NCBI GenBank assembly: GCA_937902995.1
Contig: CALEKY010000097.1
Coordinates: 1-12,916 of the forward strand
Length of the DNA: 12,916 nt
Direction: 5' to 3'
Origin: an uncultured Sinobacteraceae bacterium
Lineage (GTDB): Bacteria > Pseudomonadota > Gammaproteobacteria > Steroidobacterales > Steroidobacteraceae
The notes under the pieces were generated by a model. The model was not told where the DNA came from. It made no database searches and worked only from the letters and a program-made list of their open reading frames with translations. Position numbers and translations under genes: made by a program. Shown here in pieces: positions 6,590 to 12,916 of the stretch. Each line of letters starts with the position of its first letter. Position 1 is the stretch's first letter.

Positions 6590-6631
6590 CTTCAGCCTTC
6601 AGTCTTCAGCCTTCAGCCTCCAGTCTTCAGC
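6590..6631 (+). repeat. CTTCAGY heptamer tandem array, second copy
   Basis: Six contiguous 7-mers read CTTCAGC, CTTCAGT, CTTCAGC, CTTCAGC, CTCCAGT and CTTCAGC. The array is closely related to 3541-3587 but has a different unit count and order, which suggests slippage. Confidence 0.85.
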
Positions 6632-6638
6632 CTTATCT

Positions 6639-7862
6639 TCATCGAATCACGCGTTGTGCGCGCCACTGCGCAATCTCCTCATCGCTCGCTCCGACCAACG
6701 TGCGCAGCACCTCATCGGTGTGCTCGCCGAGCTTCGGCCCTGGCGTGCGCGTTGCGCCTGGTGTCTCGGACAAGAAAGGGACGATGGCCGGAATCTTGAG
6801 CGGTCGGCCGTCGATCTCGACGGTCTGAAACAAACCGCGTGCATTGAAGTGCGGGTCGGCAGCCATGTCGGCGACACTGTAGATCGGTCCGCCGGGCACT
6901 GAAGCTTCGTTCAGCGTACGAAGCACCGTCGCTGAGTCGTTGGCGCGCGTCCATTCGCTGATCGCGCGGTCGATCTCTTGCTCGTGCTGTACGCGGCCGG
7001 CGTTGTTCGCAAAGCGCGGATCGTCGGCCATTTCGGGTCGGCCGATCGCACGCATGAGTCGCTGGAACAGCGAGTCGCCGTTGGCGCCGATCACGACGTA
7101 CTTGCCGTCGCCGCACAAATAGGTGTTCGACGGCACGATGCCGGTCAGTGTCGAACCCGACGGCTCGCGCACGACGCCGGCGCCGTCGTACTCGGGTACG
7201 ACGCCTTCGAGCATGTTGAACACGGCTTCGTAGATCGCGACGTCGACGACTTGTCCGAATCCGGTCTTGCCGCGTGCGATCAGCGACAGAAGGATGCCGA
7301 TCACCGCATGCAAACCCGCCAACGAATCGCCGAGCGAAAGGTTCGGTCTTACCGGCGGACGATCCGGGAAACCATTCACGTAACGCAGTCCGCCGATCGC
7401 TTCGCACACGGACGCAAAGCCGGGTTTGGAAGAGTAGGGGCCCGTTTGGCCATAACCCGAGACGCGCGCATAGATGAGATCCGGTCGTAGTGCTTTCAGC
7501 GTGTCCGGGCCGAGTCCCCACTTCTCCATCGTGCCCGGTTTGAAGTTCTCGATGACGACATCGCATTGTGCAGCCAGCTTGCGCACGAGCGCACGCCCGG
7601 AGTCGGTCTGCAAATCGAGTGCAACCGATTTCTTGTTGCGCGCGAGGCTGTACCACCACAGCGATGTGCCGTCGCGCAGCACGCGCCAGGTGCGTATGGG
7701 ATCGCCGTTGAGCGGTTCGATCTTGATGACTTCGGCGCCGAAGTATCCGAGCACACAGCCGGCAAACGGTCCGGCGAGCAATTGACCGAGCTCGAGCACA
7801 CGGATGCCGGCGAGCGGTGCAGCCGGTGAATTGAATTCGGAGTTGGACAAGGCACGCTCCAT
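6639..7862 (-). CDS. CaiB/BaiF family (family III) CoA-transferase
   Basis: This 407-residue cytoplasmic enzyme of the formyl-CoA/carnitine-CoA transferase superfamily moves CoA between carboxylic acids through an aspartyl-CoA anhydride. The N-terminal signature LAGIRVLELGQLLAGPFAG (17-35) and GAEVIKIEP (42-50) are clear. The catalytic aspartate is D179 in LSLGDSLAGL. The middle segment VIENFKPGTMEKWGLG and the glycine-rich SGYGQTGPYSSKPGF are typical. Length is normal for the family. Donor and acceptor acids cannot be deduced and no pathway genes are adjacent. The ATG at 7860-7862 has no strong ribosome site. It is transcribed divergently from the GGDEF-EAL gene, and a perfect TTGACA (minus strand, 7933-7938) and a CRP-like operator lie upstream. 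Confidence 0.93.
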   Translation of the reverse strand: MERALSNSEFNSPAAPLAGIRVLELGQLLAGPFAGCVLGYFGAEVIKIEPLNGDPIRTWRVLRDGTSLWWYSLARNKKSVALDLQTDSGRALVRKLAAQCDVVIENFKPGTMEKWGLGPDTLKALRPDLIYARVSGYGQTGPYSSKPGFASVCEAIGGLRYVNGFPDRPPVRPNLSLGDSLAGLHAVIGILLSLIARGKTGFGQVVDVAIYEAVFNMLEGVVPEYDGAGVVREPSGSTLTGIVPSNTYLCGDGKYVVIGANGDSLFQRLMRAIGRPEMADDPRFANNAGRVQHEQEIDRAISEWTRANDSATVLRTLNEASVPGGPIYSVADMAADPHFNARGLFQTVEIDGRPLKIPAIVPFLSETPGATRTPGPKLGEHTDEVLRTLVGASDEEIAQWRAQRVIR

Positions 7863-7932
7863 GATCGAGACAGTTACTTATCTAATGGGCCCGCCCGTCC
7901 CAACCGGATTCGCCGAAAAGACGGGCAAACAT

Positions 7933-7938
7933 TGTCAA
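7933..7938 (-). promoter_or_regulatory. TTGACA -35-like hexamer for the CoA-transferase
   Basis: The minus strand reads a perfect TTGACA here, about 70 bases before the CoA-transferase start codon. No good -10 follows at 16-18 bases. That would fit an activator-dependent promoter served by the operator at 7966-7981, but this is speculative. Confidence 0.3.
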
Positions 7939-7965
7939 ATCCGGCATTTTGCCGCAGCGCGATCG

Positions 7966-7981
7966 TGTGATGGGAATCACA
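7966..7981. promoter_or_regulatory. CRP/Vfr/Clp-type operator
   Basis: TGTGATGGGAATCACA contains the exact CRP core TGTGA-N6-TCACA, with 6-bp perfect arms. Its centre lies about 86 bases upstream of the GGDEF-EAL start and about 111 bases upstream of the divergent CoA-transferase start, so one site could control both. Proteins of this family include cAMP-bound CRP/Vfr and the Xanthomonas regulator Clp, which responds to c-di-GMP. A second small dyad, CGGCA-TTT-TGCCG (7942-7954), lies beside it. Confidence 0.6.
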
Positions 7982-8059
7982 TTCTGCACGAGTGCTGACA
8001 GACCGCTGTGAGGGTAAGTGGCACATTGCTGAACCTCCGCGGCTGGCCGCAGAACTGCG

Positions 8060-10720
8060 ATGCAAGCTGACACGCCCGACGCTTCCCCGGAAAGAACGAC
8101 GCCCGAGGCTGCCGCCCCGCCTGCCCGTCGCAATCGCTGGCGACTCGGCATGGCCGGGCGCATGGCGATCGGTTTCGCCGCGCTCGCGCTGACCGTGCTC
8201 GGCGCGAACATCATCACCCAGCGCAGCAATCTCCACGAGCGCATGCACATGCGCGAGCTGGTCGTGAAGCACGAGCCGATCGTGCGCTCGACGGAGCTGC
8301 TCGCGAATGCAGTGACCGAATACGAACGCGCCGTACTCGCGTATGCGGAAGGTCGGCTGACGGATGCGGCGCGCGTCAGCGAAGCGTTGCAGCGTCTGTC
8401 CGATGCGGCCGAGGCTTACGCGCAGCTCGAGGATGCCGATGAGCATCGCCGGGGTTCGATGCGCCAGCTCCTCGAGGATCTCGAGCTGTATGGCATGCTC
8501 GGGACCGAACTCGTGGAGCAGGCGGAGGCGCGTCGAGCACGAATCGCGGAGTATCGAGAACACTTCGCGCGTGTCGAGAATCGGATCAACGAACCGCAGG
8601 ATCGCGCAACGCGCTTCGCCGGCGGCGTGTTCGCAAGCGAGGCGCTGCTCGAGCTGTCGCGCACGCTGAATTTGATTCGCGAGCGGTTCTCTGCGGCCAT
8701 CGACGCCGCTCCGGTTCCCTCGACGCGTTCGCTCGTGAATGCCGAGAACGCCTTCTCGCAGGCGATACAGCGGCATTCCGACAATCTGGTCCGTTCGCAG
8801 GGAGTGCAGTGGCTTGCGTATTTGAAAGTCGAGTTCTCCTCGCTCGTCAGCGCGCGCCGGTTGGCGATCGATGCGGTGACCGAGTTGCAGCGACGTATCG
8901 CGGAGTTTCGCGATCAGGGCGCTGCCGTCTCGGGTGTCGTGCGTACGCAGCTCGTCGAGCCGGCTCGACACAGTTTGAGCGATGCCCAACAGCTTGCCGA
9001 CCGAGTCGCTGCCAATGCGGATCGTCAAATTGCGGTCGTCAGCGTCATCGTCTTGGCGCTGTTCGTTGCAATCGCCGTTGCAACGGTCTTGAGCGTCACG
9101 CGTCCCGTGCGTCGGCTGATTCGGGCGACGCGCGAGCTGACCACCGGTGCGGTCGGTACGCGCGTCGTGGGCGGCGGTCCCCGGGAGCTCGACACGCTCG
9201 CGACCGCCTTTAATCAGATGGCCGAAAAGCTGGAACAGGCGCAAGCCGAAGTTCAGCGCAATCACGCGCAACTGGAAGCGCGCGTAGCGGAACGCACACG
9301 CGAGCTGCAGCACCTTGCGCATCACGATCCGTTGACGCAATTGCCGAATCGGCGGCACTTGTTCGCACGCTTGGAGGCAGCGCTGGTACGTGCGCGCGCC
9401 AACGGCACGCGGCTTGCGGTGCTGTTCATCGATCTCGACAACTTCAAGATGATCAACGACAGCTTGGGTCATGCTTTCGGAGACCGCGTGCTGCAGGCCG
9501 TGAGCGAACGCATTCGGGCGAACGCAAATTTCGCGAATTCGTTCAGTGCGCGGCTCGGCGGCGATGAATTCACGATCGTTTGCGAAGACGTGGGTTCCGT
9601 CGCGGAAGTGGAGCGCATGTGCGCGGCGATCCTGCAGGATTTCCAGAACTCGCTGTCCATTCACGGTCGGGAGCTGCGCTTGAGTGTGAGCGTCGGGGCG
9701 GGCATTTATCCCGATGACGCAAGCGATGGCCACTCCCTGCTGCGGGCGGCCGACAGTGCCTTGTTCCGCGCCAAGGAGCTTGGGCGCAACCGCTTTAGCT
9801 TGTTCACGCCGCAGCTGCTCGAAGCGGCGTCGTCACGGTTCAAGCTCGAGCAAGCGATGCGTCGCGCCATCGATCGTGCCGAGTTCGATCTGCTCTATCA
9901 GCCCCAGGTCTGTTTCGAGTCGATGCGCACGCATTCGGTCGAGGCGCTCTTGCGCTGGTATCAGCCGGACGGACAAGTCGTGTTGCCGGCAAGCTTCATC
10001 GAAGTCGCCGAGCGCTCGGGAATGATCATGGAGATCAGCGACTGGGTGCTGGAGTCGGCCGTTCGAACCGCTGCATTGTGGCGTGCTTCCGGCTGGATCG
10101 ATGGATGCGTTGCCATCAATGTGTCGGCTCAGCAGCTGCTGAGCGGCAAGTTCGTCGAACGTCTGCAAGCCTTGCTCTCCAAGCACGACCTGCCGCCGTC
10201 CTATCTGGAAATCGAGCTCACCGAGCACGTGCTGCAAACCGGCTCCCCAACGATTGCAGCGCTGCGCCAGCTTCGCGAGCTCGGCGTGTCGATCGCGCTC
10301 GACGACTTCGGAACGGGATACTCCTCGCTGACCTCGCTCGAGCGTTTGCCGCTGACACGCGTGAAGATCGATCGCAGCCTGATCGATGCCGTGGACAAAG
10401 GCGCGCGAGGACCGGCGATCGTGCGTTCGATCGTCGGGCTGTGCTACAGCCTCGGCCTACACGTGACTGCCGAAGGCGTCGAGCGGCTGAGCCAGCTCGG
10501 GTTGCTGCTGTCGGATCGCGGCGTGTACGTACAGGGATTCTTGGTCTCGCGTCCGCTGCGAGCCGAAAAGGTGCCGGAATTCATCGCGCGGTCGTCGCAA
10601 CTGCTCGAAGAGCTATTGATTGCGGCGCCGATGCCGGAACAGGACATCGATTCGACCGGCGCGCGTTCGGTTCGCGCGTTGCGTCGCGCAGCATTGAAGG
10701 TCGGTCGAACGACGGACTGA
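8060..10720 (+). CDS. Membrane-bound GGDEF-EAL c-di-GMP signalling protein with HAMP domain
   Basis: This 886-residue protein makes and/or degrades c-di-GMP. TM1 is at about 35-52, followed by a largely helical periplasmic sensor region (about 55-322), TM2 (324-345), a HAMP domain (346-398) leading into a coiled coil, GGDEF (about 420-582) and EAL (about 595-845). The catalytic GGDEF (500-504) is intact, with D460 in FIDLDNF. The position of the inhibitory I-site reads FANS instead of RxxD. EAL residues all look present: E628 (EAL), N687, E722, D748-D749 (LDDFGTGYSS), K769, E805 and Q825. Phosphodiesterase activity is therefore likely, and cyclase activity is possible without product inhibition. 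No ribosome site precedes ATG 8060; M31 (8150) would still keep TM1. The gene appears to stand alone. Confidence 0.96.
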   Translation: MQADTPDASPERTTPEAAAPPARRNRWRLGMAGRMAIGFAALALTVLGANIITQRSNLHERMHMRELVVKHEPIVRSTELLANAVTEYERAVLAYAEGRLTDAARVSEALQRLSDAAEAYAQLEDADEHRRGSMRQLLEDLELYGMLGTELVEQAEARRARIAEYREHFARVENRINEPQDRATRFAGGVFASEALLELSRTLNLIRERFSAAIDAAPVPSTRSLVNAENAFSQAIQRHSDNLVRSQGVQWLAYLKVEFSSLVSARRLAIDAVTELQRRIAEFRDQGAAVSGVVRTQLVEPARHSLSDAQQLADRVAANADRQIAVVSVIVLALFVAIAVATVLSVTRPVRRLIRATRELTTGAVGTRVVGGGPRELDTLATAFNQMAEKLEQAQAEVQRNHAQLEARVAERTRELQHLAHHDPLTQLPNRRHLFARLEAALVRARANGTRLAVLFIDLDNFKMINDSLGHAFGDRVLQAVSERIRANANFANSFSARLGGDEFTIVCEDVGSVAEVERMCAAILQDFQNSLSIHGRELRLSVSVGAGIYPDDASDGHSLLRAADSALFRAKELGRNRFSLFTPQLLEAASSRFKLEQAMRRAIDRAEFDLLYQPQVCFESMRTHSVEALLRWYQPDGQVVLPASFIEVAERSGMIMEISDWVLESAVRTAALWRASGWIDGCVAINVSAQQLLSGKFVERLQALLSKHDLPPSYLEIELTEHVLQTGSPTIAALRQLRELGVSIALDDFGTGYSSLTSLERLPLTRVKIDRSLIDAVDKGARGPAIVRSIVGLCYSLGLHVTAEGVERLSQLGLLLSDRGVYVQGFLVSRPLRAEKVPEFIARSSQLLEELLIAAPMPEQDIDSTGARSVRALRRAALKVGRTTD

Positions 10721-10766
10721 GCCGGTTCTTCGCGGACCGCTCATGTAGGGCCCATATCGACGCAGT

Positions 10767-10780
10767 GTGCGGAACCGCAC
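10767..10780. terminator. Short hairpin after the GGDEF-EAL gene
   Basis: GTGCGG-AA-CCGCAC is perfectly self-complementary and lies 46 bases after the stop, followed by GGGGTTTCG. The stem is short and the U-run minimal, so this is only a weak terminator candidate. Confidence 0.3.
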
Positions 10781-10800
10781 GGGGTTTCGCGGAGTTCTCG

Positions 10801-10824
10801 CCTGCAAGCAGGTCGTCATCCTGC
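10801..10824 (+). promoter_or_regulatory. Mutually exclusive hairpin segments 5' of the permease gene
   Basis: CCTGC (10801-10805), GCAGG (10808-10812) and CCTGC (10820-10824) let the middle segment pair with either neighbour. The second pairing, with a 7-base loop, is the more plausible. The last arm ends 16 bases before GTG 10841, so folding could affect translation initiation. The arms are short and the evidence is modest. Confidence 0.25.
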
Positions 10825-10840
10825 CGCGAGTATCCATGCC

Positions 10841-12670
10841 GTGCCACACAGTCGCTTAGTCACCAAGGTCAACGGTCCTTGGGGCTCGCTGCTCGCAATC
10901 GTCCTCATTACCGGCATTCTCATTGTCGGCAAGACGGTGCTGGTGCCGTTGGCGCTCGGCATCATTCTCGCTTTCCTGCTGACACCGCTCGTGCGGGTGT
11001 TCGACCGATTACGGTTTCCGCGTTTTCTCGGCGTGCTGCTCACGATGTCGCTTGCGCTCGGCGTCGTCGGCGGCATCGGCTACGTCACTTGGACGCAGTT
11101 CGCCGAGCTATCGAACGAAGTCTCCAAGTACACCTCGTCGATGCGTAAGAAGGTGGCCGACTTGAAGCTCGGCAACGATGCGGCGCTCACACAGCTCACA
11201 CGCACTGTCGACAAGGTGACCGAACAGCTCGACGACAATCTTGCGGAGCAGCGTCGCGCGCAACCTGTTCGCGTCGTGCCGCCGCGGGCAACGCCGATGG
11301 AGCGCGTGCGGGAAGGGATGGAGACGGTTTTCGAGCCCATTGCGAGCGCGGTCATCGTGCTCGTTCTCGTGATGTTCATGCTCGGACAGCGCGAGGATTT
11401 GCGCGACCGCTTCATTCGTCTGATCGGTGCATCGAATATCACGATGACGACGCGCTTGATGGACGAGGCGGCACAGCGTGTGAGCCGGTTCATCGTCGCT
11501 CAAGTGCTGCTCAATTTCGCGTTCGGAATCATCGTTGCGGCCGGTCTTTACTGGATCGGCGTGCCGTACGCGGTGTTGTGGGGCGGTCTCACGGCAGCGC
11601 TACGGTTCGTGCCGTTCGTCGGCACCATGCTGGCGGTCCTGATGCCGGCGTCGCTCGCATTCGCAGTCTTTCCGGGATGGACCGAAACGCTGCAGACGCT
11701 TGCGCTGTTTCTGGCGGTGGATTTGATATTCGCTTATTTCGCCGAGCCGATCGTGTTCGGTCAGGGCACCGGTGTCTCTTCGTTTGCGCTATTGATCTCG
11801 GCCCTGTACTGGATCTGGGTTTGGGGTCCGATCGGTTTGCTGCTCGCGACACCGCTGACGGTGTGTATCGCCGTGCTCGGCAAACATGTGCGTTCGTTGC
11901 GATTCCTCGCGGTCATGTTCGGGGACGAACCGGCTTTGCAGCCGCATGTGCGCTATTACCAGCGTCTGCTAGCGCGGGATGAAGACGAAGCGTATGCGGT
12001 GCTGAACCAGAAAATCTCGGAGGCGGGAACGGCTGCCTCGATGGACTTGGTGCTGATTCCCGCGCTCACGCTGGCCGTGCAGCATCGTGCGGACAACGAA
12101 ATCACCGAAGAGGATTTCGTCTTCATTCTGGAAGAGACCTCCGACATCGTGCAGCAATTCAGGCCGGTCGAGGCGACGCCCAAAGAGGAGCGCATGACGA
12201 TCGTCGGTGTCGCGACGCGTACGCCAGTGGATCAAGTCGTTCTGGAAATGCTGTGTCTTGCGATCGAGTCGACGCCCGCGAGGTTCGAAGCGATCGATGC
12301 GAGTCTCGGCAGCGAAGATGCCATTGCACGCGCGATGGCATCGGATGCGAAGTTGGTGTGCATCGTTTCGTTGTTCCCCGCGCGAGGCGCTGAAGTGCGG
12401 CGCTGGTGTCGGCGGATTCGCGCCGAACGCCCGGATGCGCAGGTGCTCGTGTTGCGGCCGAACGTTGCCGACACGGATCCGCGCCGCTCGGCCGAGCGCA
12501 TCAAAGAAGCCGGCGCCGACTGGGTGGCAACGAGCATTGCCGAAACGCTCGAAGGCATCGAGCGGCTGTGTCCCGAAGCGCCGTCGTTGGAAGGTGCAGA
12601 GCCGGAGGTGGAAGGCGGAACGGTGAGCTTCGTAGGCGACAGGCTACAGGCTACGGGCTACAGCCGGTAG
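10841..12670 (+). CDS. AI-2E/PerM-family permease with soluble C-terminal extension
   Basis: This 609-residue inner-membrane protein belongs to the AI-2E exporter (PerM/YdiK/TqsA) family; the true substrate is unknown for most members. Residues 1-350 form the usual core: helices near 15-52 and 62-83, a polar loop with heptad-like charge (88-140), then helices near 165-182, 217-275, 284-305 and 314-346. Family-like stretches are LRFVPFVGTMLAVLMP (254-269) and EPIVFGQGTGVSS (302-314). About 255 residues follow the last helix. The part at 450-575 alternates predicted strands and helices in a Rossmann-like pattern. GTG 10841 is the start (the ATG at 10836 is out of frame), with only a weak ribosome site. 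The last eleven residues, from G599, are encoded by the modular repeat and look acquired. Confidence 0.93.
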   Translation: MPHSRLVTKVNGPWGSLLAIVLITGILIVGKTVLVPLALGIILAFLLTPLVRVFDRLRFPRFLGVLLTMSLALGVVGGIGYVTWTQFAELSNEVSKYTSSMRKKVADLKLGNDAALTQLTRTVDKVTEQLDDNLAEQRRAQPVRVVPPRATPMERVREGMETVFEPIASAVIVLVLVMFMLGQREDLRDRFIRLIGASNITMTTRLMDEAAQRVSRFIVAQVLLNFAFGIIVAAGLYWIGVPYAVLWGGLTAALRFVPFVGTMLAVLMPASLAFAVFPGWTETLQTLALFLAVDLIFAYFAEPIVFGQGTGVSSFALLISALYWIWVWGPIGLLLATPLTVCIAVLGKHVRSLRFLAVMFGDEPALQPHVRYYQRLLARDEDEAYAVLNQKISEAGTAASMDLVLIPALTLAVQHRADNEITEEDFVFILEETSDIVQQFRPVEATPKEERMTIVGVATRTPVDQVVLEMLCLAIESTPARFEAIDASLGSEDAIARAMASDAKLVCIVSLFPARGAEVRRWCRRIRAERPDAQVLVLRPNVADTDPRRSAERIKEAGADWVATSIAETLEGIERLCPEAPSLEGAEPEVEGGTVSFVGDRLQATGYSR

Positions 12671-12857
12671 CTGCTCGCTCGCGAGTTCCCCTCACCGGCA
12701 CGCGTTCGCTTTGCCTGCCTCTCCCGAGGAGAGGCGAACATTGTGCGCGCAAGCGCGCCTTCCCTGTTTCCCTCCTTCCCTTATTCCCTCCTTCCCTTAT
12801 TCCCTTCTTCCCTCATTCCCCATTCCCTTTTCCCTTTTCCCTTTTCCCCTTTCCCTT
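12635..12857 (+). repeat. Modular intergenic repeat, copy 3
   Basis: The head GGCGACAGGCTACAGGC (12635-12651) continues as GGCTACR heptamers and encodes the permease C-terminus and stop. It is followed by hairpin CTCGC-TC-GCGAG (12674-12685), hairpin CCTCTCC-CGA-GGAGAGG (12718-12734), hairpin GCGCGC-AA-GCGCGC (12745-12758) and a TTCCCTT-type tail (12760-12857). Part order matches copies 1 and 2, but the tail sequence differs. Confidence 0.8.
12760..12857 (+). repeat. Polypyrimidine TTCCCTT-type tandem tract
   Basis: About 98 bases are almost pure C and T on the plus strand, built from roughly thirteen 7-8-base units on the theme TTCCCTT, with only a few A and one G. Homopurine-homopyrimidine tracts of this length can adopt non-B structures and slip during replication. 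No gene is present. Confidence 0.85.
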
Positions 12858-12859
12858 AC

Positions 12860-12916
12860 TGCTGGGCTTCCCCCGATTTCGCGGACACCTTGCAAGAGGT
12901 GGACAATGCGGAAATC
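12860..12916 (+). mobile_element. Possible left end of an IS3-family insertion sequence (truncated by window)
   Basis: Composition changes abruptly after the pyrimidine tract. The sequence TGCTGGGCTTCCCCC starts near 12860, and a short dyad CACCT/AGGTG follows (12886-12901). GAGGTGG then precedes ATG at 12906, whose first codons read Met-Arg-Lys-Ser if completed. IS3-family OrfA proteins commonly begin MRKS or MKKS, and such ends commonly carry C-runs before a GGACACC-type sequence. Only 57 bases are visible, so an ordinary gene start is equally possible. Confidence 0.3.

Larger units (their letters stand above)
6351..6631 (+). repeat. Modular intergenic repeat, copy 2
   Basis: The head GGCGACAGGTAACAGGC (6351-6367) contains the TAA stop of the deacetylase gene. 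It is followed by a perfect 8-bp hairpin CCCTCCCC/GGGGAGGG with a 9-base loop (6397-6421), an intermediate GC-rich stretch, the GCGCG-AA-CGCGC hairpin (6571-6582) and a CTTCAGY heptamer tail (6590-6631). It ends 8 bases before the stop of the convergent CoA-transferase gene. No gene is supported within the 276-base gap. Confidence 0.75.

Noticed and set aside
7874..9733. 619-residue minus-strand open frame
   Set aside because: It lies antisense to the well-supported GGDEF-EAL gene, shows no family resemblance and is explained by the third-position GC bias of the real gene.

Overview
This is a GC-rich bacterial chromosomal window carrying nine complete protein genes, one tRNA and a set of unusual intergenic repeats. 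The gene families, a CRP/Clp-type operator and the heptamer-rich repeats suggest a gammaproteobacterium near Xanthomonadales/Nevskiales (Steroidobacteraceae-like). That placement is an inference from general features, because no phylogenetic marker protein is present.

Layout. (1) 26-1255 (+) encodes an exported beta-lactamase-fold serine hydrolase, converging through a shared hairpin on (2) 1389-2114 (-), a PEP-CTERM surface protein with four GGYGTRAAA boxes upstream. (3) 2504-2579 (-) is a CAU-anticodon tRNA, most likely tRNA-Ile2. (4) 3166-3366 (+) is a small DUF3562-like protein. (5) 3642-6362 (+) is a lipid/polysaccharide cluster: an MGDG-synthase-like glycosyltransferase, a YkoP-like protein and an overlapping NodB-type deacetylase without a signal peptide. 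(6) 6639-7862 (-) is a CaiB/BaiF family III CoA-transferase, divergent from (7) 8060-10720 (+), a membrane GGDEF-EAL protein; a perfect TGTGA-N6-TCACA site lies between them. (8) 10841-12670 (+) is an AI-2E/PerM-family permease with a long soluble C-terminal extension. (9) The last ~57 bases look like the left end of an IS3-type insertion sequence.

The most unusual structure is between genes. Three junctions (after 3366, 6362 and 12670) carry the same modular element: a GGCGACAGG-type head, several GC-rich hairpins, a GCGCG-AA-CGCGC hairpin and a 7-nt-periodic pyrimidine tail. All three face the same way and sit at the 3' end of a plus-strand gene in the same reading frame. In two cases the element supplies the last codons and stop (Gly-Asp-Arg...). 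A fourth junction (5044-5228) is bounded by inverted GTGATTC/GAATCAC heptamers around a long hairpin, and the left arm supplies the glycosyltransferase stop codon.

Functional themes are envelope biology (lipid glycosylation and deacetylation, PEP-CTERM surface protein, permease) and c-di-GMP signalling. There is no defence system, CRISPR array or phage module.
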